DNA of 33,234 nucleotides from JBHHYR01 sp046757585. Lineage in GTDB: Bacteria; Desulfobacterota; Binatia; HRBIN30. The stretch spans positions 1 through 33,234 of the forward strand of contig JBHHYR010000020.1 of assembly GCA_046757585.1 (NCBI GenBank). Direction: 5' to 3'. This document shows positions 24,392 to 32,184 of this stretch, piece by piece. The translations under genes and the position numbers were made by a program. How positions within the stretch are numbered: the stretch's first letter is position 1; each line of letters begins with the position of its first letter. Below the pieces are notes generated by a model. The model did no database searches. It saw only the letters and a program-made list of their open reading frames with translations, and was not told the DNA's origin.

Positions 24392-26503
24392 TCAACGCGG
24401 GAACGCCTCGACCACGCCTCCATCGACGGGCAACGTGGCGCCAGTCGTGGGCGTCCGGTTGCCGGCGAAAAACACCACGGCGTTCCCGACGTGCCGCGCC
24501 GTGACGCGAGCGCGTAGGAGGTTGCGGTTGCGATAATACTCGGGCAACTCCTCAAACCTGAGACCGCGGCTGCGTGCCCGATCCGGTCCGACGGTGGCCC
24601 ACAGACCCGAAGGAACGTCCCCTTCGGAGAAAATCGCGTCGGCGTTGATCATATTGACGCGAATGCGCTCCGCGGCGAGCTCGATCGCGCTGACTTTGCC
24701 CAGCTGGTGCCCGGCCGCCTTCGACGCGCTGTAGGCACCGAAATCTTTGCCGGGGCCAAACACGTTCTTGGACGAGTTGATGATGATGTTACCGCCAAGG
24801 CCTTGCGCCCGCAGCACGCGGATGCCCTCTTGGATCGTGAGAAAGGTGCCGGTGAAGTTGACCGCCATGACCCGCGCCAGCTCGCTGGTGGCCAGGTCAG
24901 CCACCGGTGCGACATGGGCGATGCCAGCATTCGCCACGATGACGTCCACGCCCCCGTACCGGCGGCAAGCCTCGTCGAACCCTGCTCGCACCGAGGCCGC
25001 GTCAGTCACATCCACTGTGATGGCCGTCGCGACCCCCCCACCGTGCGCCTGCTCGATGCGCTCGGCTACACGTGCCAGCTTCGTGGCGTCGATGTCGGTC
25101 AGCACGACATGGGCGCCGGCTTCGGCGCAGACTTTGGCGATCCCGTACCCGATGGCGCCACCGGCGCCCGTGATGAGGACGACTTGTCCGTCCAGCACCT
25201 GCTCTGACACGGCGCCGAGCTTCGCCCGTTGGAGCTTCCAACATTCCATCTCGCACAGATGCTCGGGCGACGCCGACTCGTACCCGCCCATCGCGCTCGC
25301 CAGCGCCTTGATCTGCAGCCCGTGCACGGTGAAATCCCCCGTGATACGCGCCTCCCTCTTCGTTCTGCCAAAGCAAAACACCCCCGAGCCCGGCAGAAGC
25401 ACGACGCGGGGCAAGGGGTCGAGACCACCATCTCCCAGCACCGTGGCGCGGACGTACTCCTTCATATACGCCGCGTAACGGGTGACGAACGCGGTCACCG
25501 CTTGGGCCAACTGCCGCCGCAGCAAGTTCGCATCACCCCACTGCGGATCGGCAACATGGAGGGAAAAAGGCTTGGTCCGAATCACATGGTCGGGCGTGAG
25601 CGGACCGGTGCCGGCCAGGGCTGCCGCCTCCGCGCTGTTCACGAAGGCGAGCACGTCCTGGTTCCCTCTCCAGTCGAGCAACAAGCGGCGGTACGCCATG
25701 TCGTCGTTGTTGGTCCGGCTGGCCAGCAGGCCTCGCAGGATCGGGGCGGCTCGGGCTGCCAGTTCGGCCGCTGGAGCCTCGACCCGGTACTGCGGGGTCA
25801 ACAACCGCTTCGGCCGCCGGGCCGCCAAGAATCTCTCGCACGCATCAACAATGCGGATGTGTCGTTCGTACGCCGGGCGAGCCTCTTCGCCGTAAGTGAA
25901 CAGGCCGTGCTTGGCCACGACGATCCCCTCTACCTCCGGTCGCCTCTCGAAGGTGCGCGCTACTTCCTTCGCCAGCGGGAACCCCGGCGTGATGTACGGC
26001 AAGACTACCACGCGATCGCCGAGCGCCTCGCGCAGGCGCTCCTCACCCGCCGGCTGATTGCTGAGGCAGAGGAGCGCGTTGGGATGTGAGTGATCGATGA
26101 ACCGCTGCGGCAAGAACGCATGCAGCAGCGTCTCCACCGACGGCGACGGCGCCGCCGCGTGCAGCCGGTTGACGCGCAACTGGTTGATCATTTCTGCTTC
26201 GGACAGCGCGTCGAGTCGGTACAGCCGTTTCAGCGGAGCAAGGTCCAACGCCGTGAATCCGGCCGGCTCGATCATCGCCAGCTCCGATCCCGACCCCTTG
26301 ACGAACAAGGCCATGCTTTCGTCGCCGAACACCGTCTTCACGGGAACCTTGAGTGAGGTGTTGCCGCCGCCGTGTAACACCAAGGCCGGGTCCGCGCCGA
26401 TCAGCTGCGAGGCATAGACGAGCAGCGCCATCTGCGTACCGTGCAGAACCCCCCAGCGTTCAATTGCTGCGGCGGCGTCGGCGTCGTGCCAGCGGCTTTG
26501 CAT
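24392..26503 (-). CDS. Class II aldolase / short-chain dehydrogenase fusion
   Basis: A 703-residue two-domain enzyme. Residues about 20-420 form a class II (zinc) aldolase/adducin domain: HGGGNTSLK, Glu in PSVETLLHAF as the probable catalytic acid, zinc ligands His138 and His140 in DHSHPNALL and His199 in AKHGLFTYGEEA. Residues about 435-700 are a complete SDR: LITGAGGAIGYGIA, NAGIAHV, NSSKNVFG, YSASK and VDGGVVEAF. The architecture matches RhaD/RhaE-type bifunctional rhamnulose-1-phosphate aldolase/lactaldehyde dehydrogenases, which yield DHAP. No rhamnose genes are nearby. With mtnP and apt adjacent, the likelier substrate is 5-deoxyribulose-1-phosphate or its methylthio analogue. The SDR could act on the released aldehyde or oxidise C4 of the phosphosugar; this is inference. 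Confidence 0.9.
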   Translation of the reverse strand: MQSRWHDADAAAAIERWGVLHGTQMALLVYASQLIGADPALVLHGGGNTSLKVPVKTVFGDESMALFVKGSGSELAMIEPAGFTALDLAPLKRLYRLDALSEAEMINQLRVNRLHAAAPSPSVETLLHAFLPQRFIDHSHPNALLCLSNQPAGEERLREALGDRVVVLPYITPGFPLAKEVARTFERRPEVEGIVVAKHGLFTYGEEARPAYERHIRIVDACERFLAARRPKRLLTPQYRVEAPAAELAARAAPILRGLLASRTNNDDMAYRRLLLDWRGNQDVLAFVNSAEAAALAGTGPLTPDHVIRTKPFSLHVADPQWGDANLLRRQLAQAVTAFVTRYAAYMKEYVRATVLGDGGLDPLPRVVLLPGSGVFCFGRTKREARITGDFTVHGLQIKALASAMGGYESASPEHLCEMECWKLQRAKLGAVSEQVLDGQVVLITGAGGAIGYGIAKVCAEAGAHVVLTDIDATKLARVAERIEQAHGGGVATAITVDVTDAASVRAGFDEACRRYGGVDVIVANAGIAHVAPVADLATSELARVMAVNFTGTFLTIQEGIRVLRAQGLGGNIIINSSKNVFGPGKDFGAYSASKAAGHQLGKVSAIELAAERIRVNMINADAIFSEGDVPSGLWATVGPDRARSRGLRFEELPEYYRNRNLLRARVTARHVGNAVVFFAGNRTPTTGATLPVDGGVVEAFPR

Positions 26504-26509
26504 GATGCG

Positions 26510-26809
26510 TCAGCGGGGAAATACCTGGACGAAGCGGTTGAGCTCGATCCGTTCAAAGACGCCGCCCGTGACATAGGGGTCTTCGTCGACGATGGCCCGG
26601 GCAGCCGCCGGGTCAGGCGCGTCGAGGACGAGAACTGCACCGATGGAATGGTCCGTTCCGTCGCGGATCGGTCCGCCGTAGACGAGGCGCCCGGCACGGA
26701 AGAGCGCTTCCAAGTGCGCGAGGTGGCGCTCACGGTTGGCCTGCCGCCGCTCAGATCCGGCTGGCCCGTCGTGGCCTATGAACACGAACAACGGCATGGA
26801 CACTTTCAC
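26510..26809 (-). CDS. YciI-like small protein
   Basis: Up to 99 residues, starting at a GTG (26809) that overlaps the LsrF-like stop as GTGA; ATG 26797 (MPLFVFIGHDGP) would give the usual 95-residue length. The pattern LFVFIGHDGP, RERHLAHLEALFRAGRLVYGGPI, GAVLVLDAPDPAAARAIVDEDPYV and GVFERIELNRFVQVF is that of the YciI family, a dimeric alpha+beta barrel with a conserved His-Asp pair (His in RERHL). No single reaction is fixed for the family. The placement is notable: in the classical lsr operon, LsrF is paired with LsrG, a small ABM-domain isomerase with a related ferredoxin-like barrel fold. This protein may occupy that slot, which is inference. Confidence 0.85.
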   Translation of the reverse strand: MKVSMPLFVFIGHDGPAGSERRQANRERHLAHLEALFRAGRLVYGGPIRDGTDHSIGAVLVLDAPDPAAARAIVDEDPYVTGGVFERIELNRFVQVFPR

Positions 26810-27594
26810 GCCGCGGCGCTGCGCAATCCCTGGAAGAAGCGGAATGCGTCGCTGGCCGTCTTGTTCTCGTGGACGACCTGCCGCACGGCACGGATCATTC
26901 CGACCGGGTCGTCCGACTGAAAGATATTGCGCCCCATGTCCACACCCGCAGCCCCGCTGCGCATGGCCTTCGAGGCCAGCTCCAGCGCTGCGCCTTCCTC
27001 GATCTTTTTTCCGCCGGCGATCACGACCGGCACCGGGCAGCCCGCGACGACCTCTTCAAAGCCTTCGCAGTAATAGGTTTTCACCAGGCGAGCACCGAGC
27101 TCGGCCGCAATGCGACAGCAGAGGCCGAGGTACCGGGCGTCCCGGTTCATGTCCTTGCCAACCGCCGTTACGGCCAGCACCGGCATGCCGTAGTGCTCAC
27201 CCACGTCGACCAGCTTGGCGAGGTTCGCAAGCGTCTGCCGCTCGTGCGCAGAGCCAACGAAAATCGATAAGGCGACCGCGGACACGTCCAGCCGTACGGC
27301 GTCCTCGATGGAGACGGTCAGCGTCTCGTTGGAAAGTTCGGTCAGGATACTGGTGCCGCCAGACACGCGCAGCACAATGGGGATATGACGCGTTGGATCG
27401 ACGCACTGCCGCAATACGCCACGGGTGATCATCAGGGAGTCCGCGTGCGGTAATAATGGTGCGACGGTGTGACGCGGCTGTTCCAGCCCACTCGTTGGGC
27501 CGAGAAAGTACCCGTGGTCGACGGCCAGCATCACGGTGCGACCGGTTTCCGACGAGCTGATGCTTGCGAGACGATGCTGCATACCCCAGTCCAT
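26806..27594 (-). CDS. LsrF-like 3-hydroxy-5-phosphonooxypentane-2,4-dione thiolase
   Basis: A 262-residue DeoC/FbaB-like TIM-barrel protein. From its first residues (MDWGMQHRLA) it follows Escherichia coli LsrF closely as I recall it: GRTVMLAVDHGYFLGPTSGLE, TRGVLR, ELSNE, GKDMNRDARY, VKTYYCEGFE and GCPVPVVIAGGKK, ending in GVDMGRNIFQSDDP. Lys172 in VKTYY corresponds to the Schiff-base Lys203 of LsrF. It lacks the N-terminal extension of about 30 residues. GAGGAGGG precedes the ATG. LsrF cleaves its diketone phosphate with CoA to DHAP and acetyl-CoA. No autoinducer-2 import, kinase or repressor gene is present, so it probably serves a different route; the neighbours point to 5-deoxypentose phosphate breakdown. 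A generic class I aldolase is the alternative. Confidence 0.88.
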   Translation of the reverse strand: MDWGMQHRLASISSSETGRTVMLAVDHGYFLGPTSGLEQPRHTVAPLLPHADSLMITRGVLRQCVDPTRHIPIVLRVSGGTSILTELSNETLTVSIEDAVRLDVSAVALSIFVGSAHERQTLANLAKLVDVGEHYGMPVLAVTAVGKDMNRDARYLGLCCRIAAELGARLVKTYYCEGFEEVVAGCPVPVVIAGGKKIEEGAALELASKAMRSGAAGVDMGRNIFQSDDPVGMIRAVRQVVHENKTASDAFRFFQGLRSAAA

Positions 27595-27670
27595 AATCAG
27601 CCCTCCTCTATCCGTACTTGCCCATTGCGTTCTGTGAGCTTCTGCGAAATCAGCGCACCCGTCCGGTCAG

Positions 27671-27685
27671 CTGGCCGCCGGCCAG
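27671..27685 (-). terminator. Stem-loop in the 219-bp gap downstream of apt
   Basis: CTGGCC (27671-27676) and GGCCAG (27680-27685) pair perfectly around a 3-base loop, about 130 bases after the apt stop and about 75 bases before the LsrF-like start. No T run follows on the minus strand. The rest of the gap (27595-27813) shows no gene, so it may end the upstream transcript or hold a promoter for the salvage block. Confidence 0.28.
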
Positions 27686-27813
27686 AGGCCCGCCAGTGGT
27701 GATTACCGGTTGCGAAGCGAGAAGCTGGCACCTTGGCATTTCCCCACCGCCTCATGCGTGAAGAGTCCAGAGCCTGATCCTCCGCGTCCCTGATGATTGT
27801 CATCGTTGCCAAC

Positions 27814-28365
27814 TCAGGCGTATCGCAGGAGGGACACAACCCGGCAGCCATCGAGACGTTTGCGGCCGCCGAGCGATTCGAGCTCCACGAGGAACGCGCA
27901 TTCGACCACCTCGGCGCCGGAGTCGTGCACCAGCTGCACGGCGGCCGCAGCGGTGCCGCCGGTGGCAAGCAAGTCGTCCACGACCATGACGCGTGCCCCG
28001 GCCGGCAGGGCATCGTCGTGCATTTCGACTTCATCCACGCCGTACTCGAGCGCGTACCTGGCCGAGCGGGTCCTGGCGGGCAGCTTGCCTTTCTTGCGCA
28101 CGACCACCAGCCCCTTACAAAGCTTGTAGGCCAAGGCGGCACCGAGGATGAATCCACGCGCGTCGATGCCAACGACGAAGTCCGGCGGTTGGCCCACATG
28201 CGGTGCCGCCAACACGTCAACGGCCCGCTGGAAGCAGCCGGCATCTCTGAGGAGCGTGGTGATATCGTAGAAACGAACCCCTGCCTTCGGAAAATCGGGA
28301 ATTTCGCGGATGGCTCGTCGCAGCTGCTCAATGACGCTTCGCTCGATGGTCGGCACACGCTCCAT
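27814..28365 (-). CDS. apt: Adenine phosphoribosyltransferase
   Basis: A 183-residue type I phosphoribosyltransferase that converts adenine and PRPP to AMP. The N-terminal IREIPDFPKAGVRFYDITTLLRD is the hallmark of bacterial Apt. GIDARGFILGAALAYKL, RKKGKLP and ALEYGVDEVEMHDDAL follow, and the PRPP loop VMVVDDLLATGGTAAA lies near residues 124-140. GGAG precedes the ATG by seven bases. It lies 15 bases after the acyl-CoA dehydrogenase gene, so it is probably co-transcribed with it. It sits near the MTA/5'-deoxyadenosine phosphorylase, whose product is adenine, in a cluster of SAM-consuming enzymes. The pairing supports by-product salvage. Confidence 0.95.
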   Translation of the reverse strand: MERVPTIERSVIEQLRRAIREIPDFPKAGVRFYDITTLLRDAGCFQRAVDVLAAPHVGQPPDFVVGIDARGFILGAALAYKLCKGLVVVRKKGKLPARTRSARYALEYGVDEVEMHDDALPAGARVMVVDDLLATGGTAAAAVQLVHDSGAEVVECAFLVELESLGGRKRLDGCRVVSLLRYA

Positions 28366-28380
28366 CGGCCTGCTCCGTCC

Positions 28381-29544
28381 TCACCGCCTACGCCCGAGGC
28401 CGAGCTCGGCGGCGATGATGTTCTTTTGAATCTCGGTGGTCCCCCCGGCCACCTCCATGAGCTTGCTCTCGCGGTAGTAGCGCTGCATGTCGTACTCCAT
28501 CGTGTACCCATAGCCGCCGAGGATCTGCATCCCGCGCGTGGCCACCCGCTGCGCCGTCTCGGCGGCAACGTACTTCGCCATCGACGCCTCTTTCGAGCAC
28601 GGGAGGCCGCGATCCTTTTTCCAAGCCGCTAGCAGCGCTAGCTGCCGAGCCGCTTCGATGTCCACCAACATCTCGGCGACCATGTGTGCAATTGCCTGGA
28701 ACTTCCCGATGGGCCGCCCAAACTGGTGGCGTTGCTTCGCGTAACGCAGAGCCAACTCAAAGGCGCCCAAGGCTGCGCCGAGGCCCGTGGCGCCCGCCCA
28801 GATGCGTTCTGCATCGAGCGTGGCACGCGCCACCTTCCAACCCCCGTTGCGCTCGCCAAGCATGTCGGTTGCCGGAACGCAGACATCATCGAACACAATT
28901 TCGCACGCGTGTACCGCCTGATGGCCGAGCTTCTTGATCGGCGTGATGTGCAAGCCCGGGCTGGCCGCGTCCACGAGAAACAACGTCAGCCCCTCGTGCG
29001 GCCGTCCCCCCGTCTCCGTGCGCGTCACCGTGAGAATGCGCTGGGCGACATCGGCGGCGCTGGTAAACATCTTGGTTCCGCGCAGGACGTAGTGGTCACC
29101 GCGAGCACGCGCCCTCGTCCGAATCGCCATGGCATCGGAACCGGCGTCGGCCTCGGTGAGGCTGAAAGCGACGATCAGCTCACCCTTGGCGATCTGTGGC
29201 AAGAACGTGCTTTTCTGCTGTTCGGTTCCCCCGACCAGCAACGCCTCGCCAGCGAACACCGGGGTCGAGAGAAGAGCCATGTAGATTGACCCGCTCACCT
29301 TGGCCAGCTCGGTCGCCACCAGGCAGACATCGACCCAGCTGCCACCTGCGCCGCCATACTGCGGCGGGAAGTGGAGGCCGGTCATGCCTAGGGAGGCGAA
29401 TCGACGGTAGAGCTCGAAGGGGAACTGTTCGCGCTCGTCGAGCTCGCGGACATAGGCACTCGAGCATTCAGCCCGCAGGAAGTCTTCCACTGTGGTCACC
29501 ATGAGCCGCTGCTCTTCGGTCAGGGCGTATTCCATTCCGGCCAT
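28381..29544 (-). CDS. Acyl-CoA dehydrogenase, canonical subunit
   Basis: 387 residues from ATG 29544, one base after the stop of the gene upstream; the open frame to 29895 is a shadow of that gene. Landmarks are YALTEEQRLMVTTVEDFLR, FPPQYGGAGGSW, the loop FSLTEADAGSDAMAIRT (near residue 120), KLGHQAVHACEIVFDDVCVP, YAKQRHQFGRPIGKFQAIAHMVAEM and GGYGYTMEYDMQRYYRESKLMEVAGGTTEIQ. The AGGT site lacks the medium-chain-type Glu, as in members whose base lies in an earlier helix. It is tightly linked to an unlike acyl-CoA dehydrogenase, which suggests an alpha2beta2 enzyme of the kind known in mycobacterial steroid side-chain degradation. The substrate is unknown. Confidence 0.93.
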   Translation of the reverse strand: MAGMEYALTEEQRLMVTTVEDFLRAECSSAYVRELDEREQFPFELYRRFASLGMTGLHFPPQYGGAGGSWVDVCLVATELAKVSGSIYMALLSTPVFAGEALLVGGTEQQKSTFLPQIAKGELIVAFSLTEADAGSDAMAIRTRARARGDHYVLRGTKMFTSAADVAQRILTVTRTETGGRPHEGLTLFLVDAASPGLHITPIKKLGHQAVHACEIVFDDVCVPATDMLGERNGGWKVARATLDAERIWAGATGLGAALGAFELALRYAKQRHQFGRPIGKFQAIAHMVAEMLVDIEAARQLALLAAWKKDRGLPCSKEASMAKYVAAETAQRVATRGMQILGGYGYTMEYDMQRYYRESKLMEVAGGTTEIQKNIIAAELGLGRRR

Positions 29545-29545
29545 G

Positions 29546-30685
29546 TTAGAGCCCGACGCTCCCTGCAATGCAGTCCTTGTCCGTTTCCGCACAGCCTGCC
29601 GCCGTCTCCAGTGGCTTGGCGTCGCGAAAGTAGCGCTGCATAGCGCAATCCCGGCGATTCCCAGTCGGTCCCAGTAGACGCATCCCGAGGGACACCGTGC
29701 GGCTGGCCGCTTCGGTGGCGTACTGCTTGGCGATCGCGGCCCGCGGCGCACAATCGTTCCCGATATCGGCGTACCACCCGGCGTAATACACGAGCAACCG
29801 CGCGGCTTCGATGCGCGTGTGCAACGCGGCCAGTGCGTGCTGAACGGCTTGGCTGTCTCCGATCGGCCGAGCGCCGTTGTGCGACCGCAGGGCATACGCC
29901 AGCACCTGCTCGAAGGCGCCTTGCGCCAAGCCGGTGCTGGCTGCTGCGACGACCAGCCGGCACAACCCCATGAGTGGTCCGAGGATCACCCGACCCTGAT
30001 GCCGCTGGCCGAGCAGTGCTTCCGGCGGCACACGGACCTCAGCAATATCAACCGCACATGTCGTCAGCGCTCGGTCACCCATCTGATCTACAGGCGTCAC
30101 ACTGAGCCCAGGTGCGTCTCGCGGAACGTAAAACAGCGTCAGAGCGTCTTCGTCCTGCGCGGTCGTGGCGCTACGCGCCGCGATGAGCAGATAATCGGCG
30201 ACATGCGCGCCCGGAATGAGCATCTCCATGCCCGTCAGGCAGTAGCCGTCAGGCAGAGCGTCCGCGAACGTGGCGATTGCCTCGAATCCCGTCGCCATCT
30301 CGGTCGCGGCGAACGTGAAGAGTGCCTTGCCCTCGACGAACTGTGACAAGAGGGACCTTTGCTGCTCCGTGGTGCCGTAGCGCATCAGCGCCCAGGCCCC
30401 GGCCACGATGGACGTGCCATAGGCCAGTGCCAGCGCCGCAGAAGTGCGGGCTAATTCCTCGCACGTGATTGCGAGCTCAACGACTGCCACACCGGCACCC
30501 TCCCCGGGGGCACCATGAAGTCCCGGCAGACCGCCGGCCAGCAGCTCTGCGTAGAGTTCACGCGGGAAGCGCGCTTCTTCATCCAGTGTGCGAACGTATT
30601 CAGGCGGGCAGTGGCGTGCGACGCAGTCGCGCACTCTCTCTCGCAGGAGATGTTGCGGCGCACTGAGGCTGAGATCGAGGGTCAC
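29546..30685 (-). CDS. Divergent acyl-CoA dehydrogenase subunit
   Basis: 379 residues from GTG 30685, which overlaps the ligase stop as GTGA and has GGAGGG four bases upstream. The fold is recognisable (LSLSAPQHLLRERVRDCVARH, ELYAELLAGGLPGLHG, LRSHNGARPIGDSQAVQHALAALHTRIEAARLLVYYAGW). The key loops are altered, though: FAATEMATGFEA replaces the usual (T)EPxAGSD flavin/substrate loop, and the C-terminus reads RYFRDAKPLETAAGCAETDKD in place of GGTxEIQ. It therefore looks like the non-catalytic or half-site partner of the canonical dehydrogenase immediately downstream. Independent activity on a bulky substrate cannot be excluded. Confidence 0.87.
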   Translation of the reverse strand: MTLDLSLSAPQHLLRERVRDCVARHCPPEYVRTLDEEARFPRELYAELLAGGLPGLHGAPGEGAGVAVVELAITCEELARTSAALALAYGTSIVAGAWALMRYGTTEQQRSLLSQFVEGKALFTFAATEMATGFEAIATFADALPDGYCLTGMEMLIPGAHVADYLLIAARSATTAQDEDALTLFYVPRDAPGLSVTPVDQMGDRALTTCAVDIAEVRVPPEALLGQRHQGRVILGPLMGLCRLVVAAASTGLAQGAFEQVLAYALRSHNGARPIGDSQAVQHALAALHTRIEAARLLVYYAGWYADIGNDCAPRAAIAKQYATEAASRTVSLGMRLLGPTGNRRDCAMQRYFRDAKPLETAAGCAETDKDCIAGSVGL

Positions 30686-32184
30686 TCCGCCCTCCGGCTC
30701 GCGTACCGCTTCCGCACTGCCTGGCGGCTCACCTTCCCCAGGCCGGTGCGGGGAAGCGGCACGTCGGTAAAGACGATGATCCGCGGAGCCTTGAAGTCGG
30801 CCAGGCGACTTCGGCAAAAGGCGATCAATGTGTCTGCCGGCAATGCCACACCCGTGCGTGTGCGGACGACCGCTGTGACCCGCTCGCCCCAACGCACGTC
30901 AGGCGACCCGATGACGGCGGCTTCTGCGACCCCGGGATGAGCGGTCAAGACATCCTCGACTTCGGCCGGCGAAACGTTCAGACCGCCTGACTTGACCATG
31001 TCGTCCTGGCGATCCACCAAGTACAGGTACCCGTCGCCGTCGAAACGCCCGATGTCTCGCGTGCCGTACCAGCCGTTTTGAGGCCTCAGCCGGTCCTGCT
31101 CCCTGTGGCGCCAATAGCCGAGCATGTTTCCAGGGCTCCGGATCAGAATTTCCCCCGGCGTTCCCGTTGGCACCTCGCTCCCGTCCGGCCCAACGATCCT
31201 CAGGCCGACCCCAGGCATGGGCTTCCCGGCCGATGCCAGTCGTTCCGGCCTGTCAAGCCGATGATCCGCAGGATCGAGACGGGTGCCGAGAATGCAGGTC
31301 TCGGTCATCGCGTAGGCTTGCTCGAACTCGCAGGCGAATAATCGCTGCGCGCGGGCGAACAGCTGTGGGCTCATGGTGCCACCACCGTAGTAGATGCGGC
31401 GCAGCCTCGGTGCCCGCCAGCCGGGCGGCGCAGCGTCGACAAGGAGTGAGATCATCGTGGGTACCAGGCCCGTAAACTCGATGTGGTCGTCAGCCAAGGT
31501 TTGCAAAATCGCCTCCGGGCTGAACGGCACGACAACGAGCAGTGCGCCGATTGCCAATGCATTGCAGGCCATGACGATCGCCCCACCCGCATACAGCGGT
31601 GCACAAACAAGCACCCGCGCCCCGCCTGCCACGTCGGGTGGAAAAGGGTTGCACTGCGCACTGGAGAGCAAGCCGCGGTGGGACCACATCACGCCCTTGG
31701 GTGTGCCAGTCGTGCCGCTGGTGTACGCGATCACAGCCAGGTCGTCGGGCTGGATGCTGACTCCGCAGTGCTGCTCGGGGGCGGTAGCCAGTGCGTTTTC
31801 GTAGCCGGCTCCAAACGCCAACGTCGGCCCGGAGAAGCTCGTTTCGGTCAAGAGATCGGCATGACCGACGAGGAGCGTGACGCCGGCGTCAGCAAGCAGC
31901 CAGCGCCGCTCCCCCGGTGTCAGCCGTTCGTTCACGGGGACGACCACGCCGCCGGCTGCGTGCACCGCGCAGAACACCTCCAGCCACTCGGGGCAGTTGC
32001 GTCCCAGGATGCCGGCTCTGCCCCCGCGCCGAAGTCCGAGGCGCCGCAGGACCTGTGCGGCGCGTTGCGTGCGCGCGTCGAACTCGGCCCATGTGCGGTG
32101 TGTGGGCCCGACAAACACACCCGCGCCGGGCCGCTCGCAGGCGCTGCGGCCGATGATGTCGATGAGGGTTCCCGGTGGGGTCAT
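30682..32184 (-). CDS. AMP-forming acyl-CoA ligase (second)
   Basis: 500 residues from ATG 32184, which overlaps the radical SAM stop as ATGA; the frame to 32211 is not needed. ANL-superfamily motifs are complete: P-loop AYTSGTTGTPKGVMW (near residue 155), YYGGGTMSPQLF, QAYAMTETCILGTR, the hinge YGTRDIGRFDGDGYLYLVDRQDDMVKSGGLNVSP and the catalytic Lys in RTGLGKVSRQAVRKRY. It would make an acyl-CoA for the two dehydrogenases encoded directly downstream. Direct coupling to a radical SAM gene suggests that the acid activated here is the substrate or product of that enzyme. This is the strongest positional link between radical SAM and acyl-CoA chemistry in the window. Confidence 0.93.
   Translation of the reverse strand: MTPPGTLIDIIGRSACERPGAGVFVGPTHRTWAEFDARTQRAAQVLRRLGLRRGGRAGILGRNCPEWLEVFCAVHAAGGVVVPVNERLTPGERRWLLADAGVTLLVGHADLLTETSFSGPTLAFGAGYENALATAPEQHCGVSIQPDDLAVIAYTSGTTGTPKGVMWSHRGLLSSAQCNPFPPDVAGGARVLVCAPLYAGGAIVMACNALAIGALLVVVPFSPEAILQTLADDHIEFTGLVPTMISLLVDAAPPGWRAPRLRRIYYGGGTMSPQLFARAQRLFACEFEQAYAMTETCILGTRLDPADHRLDRPERLASAGKPMPGVGLRIVGPDGSEVPTGTPGEILIRSPGNMLGYWRHREQDRLRPQNGWYGTRDIGRFDGDGYLYLVDRQDDMVKSGGLNVSPAEVEDVLTAHPGVAEAAVIGSPDVRWGERVTAVVRTRTGVALPADTLIAFCRSRLADFKAPRIIVFTDVPLPRTGLGKVSRQAVRKRYASRRAE

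Noticed and set aside
24392..26503. L-rhamnose catabolism based on the RhaD/RhaE-like fusion
   Set aside because: There is no rhamnose isomerase, kinase, transporter or mutarotase nearby, and the adjacent mtnP/apt favour 5-deoxypentose phosphates.
26806..27594. Autoinducer-2 (lsr) quorum-sensing operon
   Set aside because: Only the LsrF-like gene is present. No LsrB/A/C/D transporter, LsrK kinase or LsrR repressor is encoded, so AI-2 processing is not supported.
27597..28568. Long minus-strand open frame of about 323 codons
   Set aside because: It overlaps apt in another frame, its composition is Arg/Ser/Trp-rich low complexity, and apt has complete family motifs.
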